A stretch of DNA of 64,000 bases from Margaritispora aquatica (lineage: Eukaryota > Ascomycota > Leotiomycetes > Helotiales > Discinellaceae), in NCBI GenBank assembly GCA_007644065.1, contig VJWN01000027.1:248001-312000 (forward strand). The letters are read 5' to 3'. Of this stretch, positions 12,324 through 25,600 are shown piece after piece (the stretch's first letter is position 1; every line of letters starts with the position of its first letter). Position numbers and translations under genes: made by a program. The notes beneath the pieces are model-generated. The model searched no databases. It was not told the origin of the DNA and saw only the letters and a program-made list of their open reading frames with translations.

Positions 12324-14378
12324 AGAAAATTGCAGATCATCTCTCACTTGATTTTGCATGTGGCACTTGCATCCAAATCCTCGGCGAACTCGACTGTCAA
12401 TAGCATGACAGCTTCACAGATGTCTGTACGTTGGGCTCAAGCAGCAGAGCGGGACGACCATCTGAACCTTGCCTTCTGGAGTTCGACTACCTTCCAACTT
12501 CGAGCGACGATAGAGGCCATGCATCAAGATCATGACCATCACGAGGAAGATCATTACTTCGAAATTGGACTATTATCACAGGTGGAGACAATCGTATGAT
12601 TTCTGTATCCACCTGTCCCCTTACTTCCGACTTCTTTACCTGGCTGTGGTTGGCAAAATCTCCGTTTGGGTTTCTAGCTTCCACAAGGAAAATCTTCTGG
12701 TCATTTCAAGTGATGCTTGAGGACGAAGTCTCATGTCTGGATTTGATTTTCGTCTTTTTAATGCAGATATGATAATTTTGGGCTTTCAACAACACATAGT
12801 ATCTCGTTATTCATCCAATGAGGACCTCTGTTTCAACTACAGAAATGCCCATTGATATTGCCAAGGACATGATCATTCGATTTTCAATGTCATTAACTAG
12901 AATGGCTGTAATGTCGCCGATACTTTCCATTTTGCTTCCCACCTGCACTACAGGCGGAAGTACCTCTGTACCTTGTACCTCCTGCTGAAGCCGCCGAATA
13001 TGGACGATTACCACAAACGTGGCCAACCTTACGCTGCTATACTTCTACCTCAAATAGGCGTTCCAAGTAGCTTATCCTGCATCCTATGCCCTCAATTTAC
13101 TATCTGCTTCCGTCGGATATTGTGCTGATTGGACACAATGTCTTGTTAAGGTTCTGATAGCCACCTACCCACATAGTGAGTGCAAGTACCACGACTGTAT
13201 TGCAATGCATAGGGAATTGTATTGCATTGAATAAACGTCAATATTCTGCTGTGGCATGTACCTCCTCACCGGCACAGAGCGGTGCTGGGACAAGAAAGGG
13301 CTTGCAGTATGTCGTGTATTTGGTGGCAGAGTATTCACGTGGTTGGCAGACATTGCTCTGTCGTCCGGTATATGCGGCGCAGGTCTTCTTTGAGACATCA
13401 GGGCAGCACTAGCATGTCGAGTAGGGCATAGATATATCTCCCATTTCCCTAGGCTCTAGGCTCACCACCCTCCTCTATGAATTACTGTGTGAAATTGTGG
13501 TTCATATGACGTTTTCCCTCAAAACATCTTTTAGGTTCGCCAGTAACTGATGAAGTAAGGGTGGCTTTGGAGGAGAAAGCCCCATACTCCTGGCACGTTT
13601 TTATAATCTCAAGAACCCTCCTGCTCCTCAAATACTCGTAGGAATTGAATCCTACAGCTTCTTGAATCGTTCCATCACATCGATGAGGGCTTAAGGCAAA
13701 GGAGAGACTTACACAGTCATCAGCTGAAACACCACTTTTTGGCAAGGCTGCGCCTACAAGTGGCGTCCAGCCAAATGAACCATCCAGATGCAATGCAGTC
13801 CTGTGTTTTTGTGCCAATTCAGAATCCTCCAATAAGCAGCGCCCTCGGCTCTTGGCACATTGATCATATGGAAGTACAGATAATGACGAGAGATATAGCA
13901 ACACTCACTGATGCTTAGTGGCTTTAGTATAGTCAGTCGCCCAGACCCCAAGCCTCTGCCGTTCATAATCTCACCATTGCATATGTTTCCATTTTTACAT
14001 CCACAGGCCGAGTGGCTGCTGTTATCGCCCCAGTCGAAGAAACTATGGCTGATGAGGCTGAAATTCTACCAATTGTCTTCCATTATCCGCGCTCCATCTT
14101 CCAAGAAAGCCAAGAAATGAAGACTTTAGCATGTGGAGGTACTGCGTGGAGGTCTGGCTTCGCCGCAAATCTAGTCGAGTCAGTGATACGGTTCCATCAA
14201 TAAATCACGAATGGTTTGAAGGTTCGCATTCAGCTATATATTGCTTTTTAGATCGTGCCGTTGTTGAGTTACTATTATATGAGTGGTATTCTGGTACTGA
14301 GAGCCATTACTTCGTAACAGTGATCGATTTGCTGCACGCGCTTTTTCTTCGCATCGTTGTCGCGCATATTTTCTCAAG
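12324..14378. other. 2-kb region without a supported gene
   Basis: Only short open frames occur. A minus-strand frame at 13482-13904 has protein-like composition (segments such as SFGWTPLVGAALP and RSRRVLEIIKTCQEYG) and may be a fragment of an ankyrin-type fungal protein, but no start, partner exons or full domain could be found. Confidence 0.4.
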
Positions 14379-16353
14379 ATGGCTTCGCAGTACCCAGCTG
14401 AATCCAAAGCACCCTTTATGTCCTATATGGACATGAGTACCGCCTACGATCACCCATCGCTTATCCAAGGCGGTCCTCCGCCCTTCGCGCCCTCCTCACC
14501 AAGTCCAAACGCATCATCAATACGCTCGAAGTTTCGAGGTCGAGCAAACAGGTGGTGGCTCTGGGAAGTCGGGGCAACCAGTCTTGCTTTTGTGCTATTC
14601 TTTGTCTTAATTGCTCTTCTCGGGGTTTTAGACGGAACAACCTACGACGGCCAAGCTTATAGGAAAGCCAACGTTTACCCAATTGTATCTCTGATCAATA
14701 CGATCATGAAAGCTGCAATTTTAATGCCTATAGCCAGCGCTTTGGGTCAACTCAAATGGTCATGGTTCAAGGAAAGAAGGCATTTAGTTGACATCGAAAC
14801 ATTTGATGAGGCAAGTCGAGGGGTTCTAGGGTCTATCCGGCTCCTATTTACGCTGCGATTCCGGTAAAGCCACATGTGTTTAAGATTCGCTTCTTCTAAC
14901 AATGCATAGGCATCTGGCTTCGGTTGGGGCTGCACTGACTGTCATAACCCTGGCAATGGATGCTGTAATTCAAAGCTCCATTCGCATTCAGGCTAGAGAT
15001 ATCACCAATGGCACAACATCTCTGCCAATTGCCGTCGATTTCACGCGATATCAAAGACTTTCCTCCGGTGATGTTGCTGGGGATCAATGGGCACCGACGT
15101 CTGTCATCATGGCAATACAATTTGGCTTGTCTTATAACTCGGGGCTTAGTGACATGTTCTCTCCCGAGTTCTTAGTCCCTTGCCCTAGTGGTAATTGCAC
15201 CTTTGGAAAGTACCAGTCGCTTGCAGTCAATTCCAGGTGTGTAGAGCGGCCTGTTACTTCAGATTCTACGGGCCGCTTCTTTGTATTGTCAGGCACAAGT
15301 TTGACACTGCGTAAAGACACTGGAAGAATGATAGCGGCCTCGTCAGCCGCTTACCCAAAGACGGGGGTGTTTACTGACTTTGGCCCCTTGATTATCCATA
15401 GTGAGTCCTCATCTTCTTTATCTCTCCTGCTGGTTCTTTCCTGAAAACTTTTTCTCGGAGGATGGCATTTCTCTCGCCACTACGAAACCTGACTCTGACT
15501 CGTTGTAGCGGGATTAATCCTCAACTTTGGAAGTAGCGATCCCGTGGGCATGCAATGTGTTCTCTATTGGGCTCACGATACGATGAATGCCACCGTAGAT
15601 TACACTACCAACTATGCTTTAAAAGAAAACGTGATTGATTCTTCCTTTCCTACAAGACGAACCACAACTTATAACCAAACCAAGGGAATTGCTTGGCAAC
15701 CAGACGAATGCTGGATCAATGGAACGCAGAACACCAACACATTTCCAAACGGTACCTTCATTGACCCGCAATGTACATTTTATGTCAGCCCTCTAGCACA
15801 GCTTGGACTTCAGAATATTCTGATGGACGACGTCTACGGCCTAGTCGGCGACGCGTATGCATACAGCGCAACTAACTTCTCTGCCACTAACCACTTTGCT
15901 ACCAATATTTGGGAAATTGGATCCACCAACCGGACTATAATGATGGCGGGAATTCAGCACATGTGGGCCAACACGGCTCTTTTGATCAGCAAATCCGTAC
16001 GAACGATATTCCCGCTCAAAGGCGGGAGTACCCCATTGACGACGGAAGGCATCGTTAGCGTCGGCGAATTCTACTACCACGTCGACTGGAGCCGGCTTGC
16101 CTTCCCGGCCTTCATCCTCGTCTCTACGACGTTCTTCCTGCTCTACACGGCCGTCACGGCGCGCGAGGACCAGGTCTGGAAACGCTCGAACTTGCCGCTC
16201 CTGTTCCATGGTCTCGGGGCGAGCGAGCGCGAAGAGGTCAGAGGCATCTCCGACTATTCCCAGATTCGAGAGCTGTCGAAGAATATGGTCATGAAGCTCA
16301 ATGATGAGACGGGCGGGTTGCAGTTGGTCACTGCACCGCGCCGGAGTAGTTGA
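14379..16353 (+). CDS. DUF3176 family fungal membrane protein
   Basis: Three exons, 14379-14863, 14910-15400 and 15509-16353, give about 606 residues. Splice sites are GTAAAG..TAG and GTGAGT..TAG, and phases agree. The N-terminal 60 residues are soluble and proline/serine-rich. Three hydrophobic segments follow (about residues 65-85, 100-125 and 165-185). A large loop with many N-glycosylation sequons and paired cysteines (CPSGNCTFGKYQSL) comes next, then a final hydrophobic segment near residue 530 before a cytosolic tail. This four-segment plan with the CTF..Y.SL box is that of the DUF3176 family, abundant in Pezizomycotina and of unknown function. The last 250 bp are noticeably more GC-rich than the rest. 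Confidence 0.85.
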
Positions 16354-17220
16354 TGAGTCGGTGGCGGCGGAATTAATGATTGCTATTCAGGTACAGGTAA
16401 TGTAATGGGGAATGAGGGAGTGATATCATGTGGCACAGTACAGTGATAAGTAAAATAGCATATAGCGCTTGGTAGTGTATAGTAAGTAGTATTAATGATA
16501 AGATAAGTTGTAGTAAGAATAAGAATGATTCCTAATTGACCACTGAGCATGATTTTTCTATCTACCTCGTAAAAACGTTGCCAAAGAGAGTAAAGTGAGA
16601 TAATTCCACCCAACCAGCTAGGTGTGCTAAACTCGAGGTAAGGCAAGGCAGTTAGATAGCTAGGCAGTTGAGCAGTTAGTTAGGTCTTTGTTTTCCCCTA
16701 TAGCAATAAATAATTACTTCGAACTACCTTACCTTATGTTTATTTCTTACCCACCTATCTACCTACCTACCTATGATGCCCTTTCTAAAGATTGCCTGCT
16801 GTTTTCGAAACTACGTAACTAAGGTATACCGTTATGTACCGTACCGATGGCAGCAAGTCAATCCACCCAACTCAACTCAACTCAACTCAACTCAACCCAA
16901 CTCCACATCAAATAAAGGCAAAGCAACGAGGCAAGGAGGAGTTCGGTTACAGTTGTTTCTAAATTTTAAATTTTAAATTCTCCACTACAAGGTTGCACTT
17001 TTAGTGCAGAGCAAGCAAGATTGACCACCTAGATATGGTCACTAGCTAGGTAAGCCGCAAGTAATTCTGTCGCTCTCTCGCCTTCGTTTTGCATTTCCAC
17101 TCAACCGAAGAGTGCAAGGTGGATGGATGTGTACTCCCAGACCTTCAAAATGGATCCTTTTGCCACTCGCCGGTTGCGCCAAAATTACCCCCTTACAATA
17201 CCCATCATCTCGCTACCCAC
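16354..17220. other. convergent 3' flanks with simple repeats
   Basis: This lies between the convergent DUF3176 and DNA ligase genes. It holds a (CTACC)n run near 16750-16772, an (ACTCA)n run near 16869-16896 and an AATTTTAAATTTTAAATTC palindromic stretch near 16960-16980. No gene is seen. Confidence 0.5.
16869..16896. repeat. (ACTCA)n microsatellite
   Basis: About five tandem copies of ACTCA lie in the intergenic space between two convergent genes. Confidence 0.85.
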
Positions 17221-20152
17221 TCAATACTCGAAATCATCATCAACAGCCGGACCTTTGCTCTTCGTAACGCTCTCTTGCTTCCGATACATCTCGACCACCT
17301 GCTTACTACTTGTCGCCTCATCAGGCTTCTTATCATCTCTCACCTTGATGAAGCGCGGAAACCTCAAAGACACACCCTTATCCCCACCCGCGCTATCCTT
17401 CCAGCCCGCCTTGTACCTCGGACTCAGCGTCAAATCCGCAGTTTTGACCTCCCATACGAATTTTGGCTCGAACCAGACATCGGGCTGGTGCTGATTACCT
17501 GAGGAATGCGAGTAGAATGGCTTAGGACGGTCGATGATCAGGGGCTCGAGGTCGGTGTGCAGGGATTCGAGAACAGCTTCTGAAAAGCCAGTGCCAATGT
17601 TACAGATGGTTTCGTAGGTGTCGTTGTTGGAGTTGTAGCAGGCGAGGAGGAAGGCGCCGTATACGGATGTACGTTTGCCTTTACCGAAGTACGCACCAAG
17701 GACGACCAGATCAAGTGAATCGCCTATGCCGGAGAGGTAATCCTTTTTGATCTAGTGGTGACGTGTTAGTTAAATGTTTGTTGGAAAAGATGTGAGTTGA
17801 GGTGTTGCATTCTTACCTTGAGCCAATTCCTGCTTCGCTTGCTAGGCTCGTAACCACTCTCATCACCATCAAGCATCTTTACCATAAGACCTTCACATGA
17901 GGCCTTCATACTCTCATCCAAGAAAACCTGAATTTCATCCAACTCCTGTCCATCCATTGTAGTAGCGAATGCGAACTCGCCTTCAATTGGGTTGAACGAG
18001 CTATGTAATAAGGCACGACGTTCTCGCAATGGCTTGCCGACTACAGCCTCACCGTTCAAGAATAACAAGTCAAAAGCGAAAACACAGACCTTAACTTCCA
18101 CATCTTCGATCTTGACGTCCTTCTTCTTGCGTGTCATCAATTGCTGAAAAGGCAATACCTTCTTCTCGGTCACATCCCAGGCTACAGATTCACAATCAAG
18201 TACGAAGCTCTTCGTATCGGGCTTTACCCATGTATTAAGCTTAGCGAGGATATCCGGGTATTTCTTCGATAGATCTTCGGAGTTACGCGAAAAAATGGCT
18301 GCCAGTCCACCCCCCGAGGATTTGTTGACAGCTGTCGAGGGACCACCGTATTGGATCGGTGAGTCTTTAGCGACGTAATGGATTTGTGCTCTCTCTCCGT
18401 CATATTTATACTCACAAGTGAAGGTCTGACCTTCAAAGCGATCAAGGACTTCTGTGATGGCCTTGGTAGGCTTTGCTAACATGGGCTTAAGGGGCACACC
18501 AGGTTGCAGATTACAGTGCTCCTTCAAATTGAAGATACCGTGGTCCAGCATAGCAGGAATAATGACATCGTAGCTTGGGAGATTGCTGTGTACTTCTTTG
18601 AGGATCGCCTCACCTTTGGCAAGCTGATCGGTGCTTGGAACCTTGCCAGATCCTTTCGCCTCAGTCTCGTGACATACCATAGCTTGAGCTAATGATACAA
18701 GAACTGTCTTTTCAGCCAAACCCAGACGGAGTTTGCCTTCAAGGAATCGCACAAGGTATTTGGCTTCGCTGGGACCACCTTTGTCTTTGCTAATGTCAAC
18801 CTTCCCGGCATTGTGTCCATCTGCAGCAGAGAGGAGTTTCTTAATGAGATCGACTTTTCGTCCTTGAGCTCCATTGCCCGAAACTGTAGCGACATCCATA
18901 AGACCTTTATGAACACCTCTAATGGTCAAAGCTTTTGGCTTAAACATCGTGGGTTGGTTTGCTCTACTCTTGACGGCTACAAGACCCAGGTCGCCAATAT
19001 CCTTTTGATCAGCTTTGATCACTTGTAAACTACGTCCTGTAGACTCGCCAATAGCTTTCATGATGAGAGACTCGCCGATCCCCAGCTCAATTCCTGCATA
19101 GTCGGCAGCCAGCTTATTAATCATCAGCAATACTGTGGGAAGCATGTCGTCAGGTGTAAGCCGAAGAACTTGTCGAAGAAACAGCGAGCAATGAGCTGCG
19201 ATGATCAATCTCTTGGTAGTCATCTCAATCAGAGAGAAAGTCGTGCAGAGAGCTGCATAAGGAACTGGCTGGCCTGGTTTCCAATCAGGATATGGGTCCT
19301 TGGTCTTAGCCTTCAGCGTGGTTTGCACTTTTTCTCGAGTTTTGGCGGCTACTTCTGGTTTTTCGTCCTCATCATCTTCCAGCTCTTCGACATCAGATGC
19401 AGACTCGGACGCGACTGATGCCCTCCTCTTTGAACTTGGTGGGACACTCTCCAGATCAGGCTCTTCGCTGTCATCCTTCTTGACTTCCTTTTTGACCTCC
19501 TTGCTCTTCTTGGCAGGTGGTGGCATGCTCTTGGGTTCCTTTTTGGAAGGTTTTCCCTTCTCTTTCGTTTTAGGACTTGATTTTACCTTGGATACTATAG
19601 GCTCTTCATCGTCTTCCTCCTCAACCTTGGGATTGACTGCACGTCTGGCTCTCTTGACCACAGGTTCATCGTCTTCATCCTCCTCTTCTTCTTTCACAAC
19701 TTTTTTCTTCTCTTTTTTCACAGACTTTGCAGCAGGTTCTCTGCCGCGTTTCTTAGTATCTATGGTATGCATTAGCGGTGTGAAATGGCTGCTCCAGTGA
19801 AATAACATATACCCTTTCCTGGTTTCACATTCTCCTTCGATTCAACCACCTCTTCTTCCTCAATGTCTGATTTCACCTCCTTGTCCGCAACCTCATCTTT
19901 CATGTCGACATCCTCTTCCCTCTCTTCTTTTTCCTCTGCCTTTGGGGGTGCATTTGTGCTCTTCGAAGAGAATGAGAGTTTGGATTGCTTCGCAGGTGCA
20001 CTGGTGCCATTGGGCTTGCCAAAGAACTTTCTATTTAAGCGATATCATGTTAGCGTATAGTATATCACAAGCAGTTCGAAGGACAACAGAACGGACCCAA
20101 GAGTAGTTTGAGAATCTTTAACATACCCAAGCGTAGCTTGTTTTGGAGGCAT
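17221..20152 (-). CDS. cdc9: DNA ligase I (ATP-dependent replicative ligase)
   Basis: Four minus-strand exons (20127-20152, 19813-20030, 17817-19759, 17221-17751) give about 905 residues. The first nine codons plus exon 2 create a PIP box, QATLGKFF at residues 5-12, for PCNA binding. An acidic/lysine-rich unstructured region with NLS-like KKR clusters follows to about residue 250. The DNA-binding and adenylation domains come next, with the nucleophile motif KYDGER near residue 531 and FAFDLLFLNGE and EGLMVK boxes. The last exon holds the OB fold (KKDYLSGIGDSLDLVVLGAYFGKGKR) and ends in DDDFEY. The enzyme seals Okazaki-fragment nicks in the nucleus. Length and domains fit the family well. It shares a 694-bp divergent promoter with the asparaginyl-tRNA synthetase gene. 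Confidence 0.96.
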
Positions 20153-20846
20153 TTTGTTGAATGTTCTCACAAACACAGTATGTGTTGCAAAAACTATGCT
20201 TCGGAGTAAGGCAGGAGAAGCCACAATGAGGTCGACACTGAGGACTAATGCACTGTCGCTGCGTTGAAAGGTGAAATTTCGCACTCAGTGAATAACGTGT
20301 AGGTAAATGACGGTTTGGATATAGTGGTTCCAAAGGACTTCTGTACGTGTTTGTGCTGGTCCGCGGATGGTATGATTCGTCTATTCCATATATTTGAATA
20401 TCTGATCGGCTTTGCCTAGTTTGAGAATTCACAACAAAGATAGATAGTGTTGGACTTGGATGGTTGGTGATCCTTCGAGGAAATCGAATGTGGGTATCGA
20501 GAGGGATAGAAGAGCGATGCACAGAAGAGAAGAAATACAGAAGAACACAAAGATGTCGTAATTGGAGCTTCTCCGGATCTACAAAGGGTGATGGGTTGAA
20601 ATTGCGATATACAGGACCATTGCAAGATATCGTGGAATTCAACACTCCAGGCACCGTCGCGCGACAAGCATTAAACACCAGGCGCGTCAAGTTCGTGTAA
20701 ATGAGTACTAAAGTCACACCTCTCCCGGATAATTCTCGGCCCTATGTGACTCAACCCACTCACCGACCCCTCGGTCTCAACTTCCCCCACCATAAAAAGT
20801 TGTAGTCACGTATTCGAACCAAACAATCGACACACGAGATTGAAAA
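20153..20846. promoter_or_regulatory. divergent promoter with MBF/E2F-like sites
   Basis: This stretch separates the starts of DNA ligase I (minus) and the asparaginyl-tRNA synthetase (plus). It carries the perfect palindrome TCGCGCGA at 20657-20664 and GGCGCGTCAA at 20681-20690, both like G1/S (MBF/E2F) elements that control replication genes in fungi. Function is inferred only from motif and context. Confidence 0.45.
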
Positions 20847-22653
20847 ATGGCCAGCAGTTCGCAGGTCCCAGATAGAACAATGGCTACGATATACATTGAT
20901 GTAGACACCGGTGCAGACGACTCCACAGCAACTGGTGCGGAGACCGCGCCATACAAATCTTTGGCGTTCGCATATATTCAACAGGGAGGAAGTGAGGGGA
21001 AAACATATCAATCGAGAGCTTCTGTAACTGGGCCAGTCAGCGCAGATGGAGATCCAGCTGAGCGTCTCGTATGGAAGGAGCCTGCGAAAAGTGCTATCAA
21101 AAAAGCTCAGGGTGCATTGGATGCTCACAAGAAGAAGCTAGCAAAACAACAGCAACAAGCTGCTCAAGATGAGGAGAAAGAGAAGGCCCGCCTCAAGAAC
21201 ATGGAGGACGCAAAGAAGATTGTGATCAAGGAAGACGAGTCGTTACCTCGTGCCGTCAAGATTACAATCGCAGATAAGGATGTTAAGCTGGGCGAGGGTG
21301 ACGTGAAGGGCACAAGAGTCAAGATTTCTGGAAGAATTCACAGATTGCGGGAACAGAAGCAAGCGACATTCATTACCTTGATTGACGGCTATGGACATTT
21401 GCAATGTGTTTTGACAGGCGAAATGACAAAGACATACGATGCGCTCACCTTTGCACAAGGCACATCTCTAACATTATATGGTGAGATGCGCAAGGTGTTG
21501 GAGGGACAATCCGCCCCAGACGACCGAGAATTACATGTCGATTATTTCAAGGTCATTGGCAGAAGTCCATCGGACGCAGATGCCATTACCAACAAGGTCT
21601 CAGCTCAACAAGATCAATGGGAATCTGCCATGTTGGATAACCGTCATCTGGTGCTTAGAGGAGATGTGGCATCGTCGGTCATGAAGGTCCGATCCGCGAT
21701 AGAATGGGCGTTCGCAAAGGCATACAAGGAGCTTCGATTCACTAAGATCAGTCCTCCAGCTTTTGTTCAAACTCAAGTTGAAGGTGGATCTACACTTTTC
21801 GAGCTCGATTACTACGGAGAGAAATCATACCTGACTCAATCTTCACAATTGTACCTCGAAACTGGTATTCCCAGTCTTGGCAATGTGTACTGTATCGAGA
21901 AGTCATTCCGTGCTGAGAAGTCGTTAACACGTCGTCATTTGTCCGAATATACCCACGTTGAGGCCGAGTTGGATTTCATCGATTTTGAGGATTTGCTTGA
22001 CCACTTGGAGAGCATGATCAGCAAAGTCATCACAACCATTACGGAAGACAAAGAGATTGCTGGCTACATCAAGGCTCTCAACCCCGATTTCACGCCGCCT
22101 ACCCTACCGTTCAAGAGAATGCGTTATTCTGATGCTATCGACTGGTTGAACGCTCAAGACCCACCAATTCTCAACGAGGAAGGCAACCCACATGTATTCG
22201 GTGATGATATCGCAGAGGCTGCTGAACGAAGAATGACCGACATCATCAACTTGCCAATTTTCTTGACCCATTTCCCAGTTGAGATCAAGGCATTCTATAT
22301 GAAGAAGGACCCACAAGATCTCCGCGTTACTGAGAGTGTTGATGTGCTGATGCCAGGTGTTGGAGAGATTGTTGGTGGTTCAATGAGAATGGAGGGCTAT
22401 GAGGAGTTGATGCAAGCATATGAGCGTGAGGGTATCTCTCCTAAGGAGTACTACTGGTACACAGAACAGCGAAAGTGAGTTAGACACTTAAACTTTATAA
22501 TCTGCAACTGCTGACTAATTATTCAGGTATGGAACAAGTCCTCACGGAGGTTATGGATTGGGCCTGGAAAGATTTATCGCTTGGATCTGCAACCAGCACT
22601 CTGTACGCACATGCTGTCTGTATCCCAGATTCATGGGTCGCTGCAAGCCTTGA
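20847..22653 (+). CDS. DED81: asparaginyl-tRNA synthetase, cytosolic
   Basis: Two exons, 20847-22474 and 22527-22653, give 584 residues. The intron is GTGAGT to CAG and phase 2. Residues 1-150 form the eukaryotic N-terminal extension with a lysine/glutamine-rich helix. The anticodon-binding OB fold begins near residue 150 ([13 protein letters not shown]). The class II catalytic core has motif 2 around residues 350-372 ([22 protein letters not shown] in outline) and motif 3 GLGLERF in the last exon, so that exon is needed for activity. The enzyme charges tRNA-Asn with asparagine. The first ATG was chosen. A second ATG eleven codons downstream is an alternative start. Confidence 0.96.
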
Positions 22654-25600
22654 GCTTCTTCTAGAGATGATAGATCTGATGACGATCATGTTTCTTGCTT
22701 TGCTGCAAATATAGATTAGTTTCGCGAGCATACCTATGGCTTATGGTTTTGATGAAACGCAGCGCTTGATGAACATTTGAATGATTTCCCGCTTGGTGAA
22801 TTAGTGCAAAACGGCCGCCCATCAGCTTGTGGGAGCGATGAACTATATGAACAAACCTGCATTTTCATATCAATATCTCATTTTACTATACTAGCACGTG
22901 GATCTAGATTCCTCGAACTCCAGGTAAAATTAAACTAAGTTTGATATCGCTACCAATTTTATGATCTTCACTACTATCTTCACACTACTGCAACTCACCA
23001 GCCCCTTTTTAACTACCTTACCTCCCTACCTAGCTAGCACGCTTACCTAACCACCCTACCAACTCTGTGAGATTTTAATCGCCGTACCACCACGCTCACC
23101 ACGCTAAAAGCTCCCATTAATGTCAGGTACCCGCGCAACCCCAGCCTAGCTTACCTTAGCCTATCCTTTCCAACCGATTTATTTTATTTAATTAGGTGAG
23201 GTAAGCAAGGTAACTGGAAAGACTAGAAGGAATAAAGGAAGAAAGGAAGAAAGGGAAAAGAAGATGGGACTTCCATCCAATCCAGCCCCCCCGCATGGAT
23301 ATGAATGATATGAGATCAGATGAGATGATACGATCGCATCTTGTGAAACACCACCATCACTGCTGCTGCTGCTGCTGCTGCTGCTACACTACACCTACCG
23401 ACAACTGCACTGCGTAAGTGCGTGAGTGCGCTAGTGGGCCCAGCCTAGATGTCTGGTCTGGTTTGGTAAGGTTTGGTTTGGTTTGATTTGGTTTGATTTG
23501 GTTTGGTCGTCGATACCTACGTACGTGTGTGGTGTGATTGTGTATTTGTGTTTAGGGGGTTCGACTTGACTCGACTTGATTTGACTTGACTTGACTTCAC
23601 TTGACTCGACTCTGACTCGACTCGGTTCAACTAGGTAGGGAGGTAGTGGTCTCGTGTATCTTACCTCATCGTTCTAATTCTGATTTGATGCGAGGTGGTG
23701 TGATCCATGGTGATCTCATCGATGGTATCTACTTACTTACTGTGCGTGAAATAGTGGTGCATATTTACAGTATGAGTGCAATGTGGGATTTGAGCGATGC
23801 TTTGGATGGGGTTGGACTATATGAATGGATAGATGGATGGATGGGTGAATGGACGGGTATATATGTCTATATGTATATCGTCTTTTCTTTTTGCTTTCCG
23901 CGACGTTGGTTGAATCCATCCTTCCATCCATGGATGAGTTGATGGGTAATAATCATGCTGGGTGATGGGTGAGTGATGGATGTGGTGCATGATTGCGTGT
24001 GTGAAGTTCTGGGCTTACGGGGGTTTATTGGCTGATTTCACACCGGAGCAGTTTGGGTTGCTGGGATAGGGAGGGTAAGCGGAAACGTCAACGGGGGTCA
24101 GGGTGAGGAGGGTGAAGGGTTGCATGTCTGACGGTTTGGATGGATGAATGGGTGGGTGAGGTCGGATTTGAGGCTGCTTTGGAAGTGGTTTGGGTTTGGG
24201 TTGAGTTGAGTTGGGATGGGGATTGGACATGGGACGGGTAAGGAGGTGTGTGGGTTTGTGCGTGGTGTCTGTTGTATGCATAGAGGGAGCTTGTTTAGGG
24301 GTTGCTTGGGTTTGTTTGGAAGACTCAGACGAGAGAGAGAAAGTTACGAGTTCATACTTGGAGTTCTTGGGACATGATAAGAATGTTGGGGAGATGGAAT
24401 CTTCAAACCTCCTTCTGATCTGATAAGTGGTAAATTGTTACCTATAGTTCGGGTCGCTTACGAGTAGGTAGGTCGCCACTTTTGTTTGTGGTTGAGATGA
24501 GTGAGGCGTATCTGTAGTGAGGTATATATATATCATAAGAGGCGTGATATAAATTGATGTTCTAGGAACGGTCCCTCTGGTCTGGGTATGTTTATATGGA
24601 GTTTGGAGTTCGTGGCGGGCGGGGAAGAGGATGGGAGATGATGGGTCTTAGTACGGTACCAGTGAGAGTTCATAAGACATTTGATCTCCCGTACATACCT
24701 TACCTACACTCTGTCCTTGATAATGGTTCATGCTGCCAAAGTGGTTCGTTGAATTCTATTCTGGTGATAGTATTCATACGCTATCTTATGATCAAACCAT
24801 GGAATGATCATCATAGTATAACCGAGATGATCGGAAAATCAAACAAATATTCATAAGGTTTATTTCTCTTTCCCTCTCTAGCTTTCTCCCTCTTTCATGT
24901 CCTGCTCGTCTGAAAGTCAAGTTTCATTAATCATCTCACCCAACTGGCATGATGTCTCTCGTTTGGGCTTTTTCTTGGGATGAGGCTTACAAACGTTGAC
25001 TGACATCTGTCTCATGCGTACGGGGAACGGAAATACTTGGGATGACACTTGAGTGCCGCAGAACTGTAACCTCATAAGTTATGATCAGATGCAAAACTGC
25101 CAAGATCGCCTTGTTCATGGTGATGATGAGGAGATTTTCATGAATATCTCATGGTAGTTGACAAGTCTTCAAGTTCTTCAAGTCACACAGTCATACCAGA
25201 AATTGTCTCGAGTCTTGGGGAGAGGTGGAACAATTCCAAGAAATCTCAAGTTGAAATTGATACGAACTTGACGCCATGTGGTGATTGTTGTGTACAGACT
25301 AATCGATTAATCACACACTTTTGTGACTTTTGTGCACGCTTGTTCCTGAACTACCCTGAACTTTACCTGCCTGGGATAGGAAGATGGAAAGAGATGGGAA
25401 CTACGGGGTGAAAAGCACAGCACTTCCTGGGATCCAATCAGATTATGCTCCACCGATCTAACCTCCATCGGGCTAGATGAAATTGGGCCTGTCCCAAAAT
25501 GGAAGGGACCAATTCCATCCATCCCATCGGCCATCTTTCACTCTTCGTTCCTTTCTCGTTCCCTCATCAATAATCGTGTTCCTTCTCCAGAGTTGCTTTC

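Noticed and set aside
19300..19800. Plus-strand 166-codon frame rich in serine
   Set aside because: It is the antisense shadow of the acidic/lysine-rich linker of DNA ligase I on the minus strand.
20118..20717. Minus-strand 199-codon frame in the ligase/synthetase promoter
   Set aside because: It overlaps the ligase start, lacks conserved features, and is better explained as promoter and leader.
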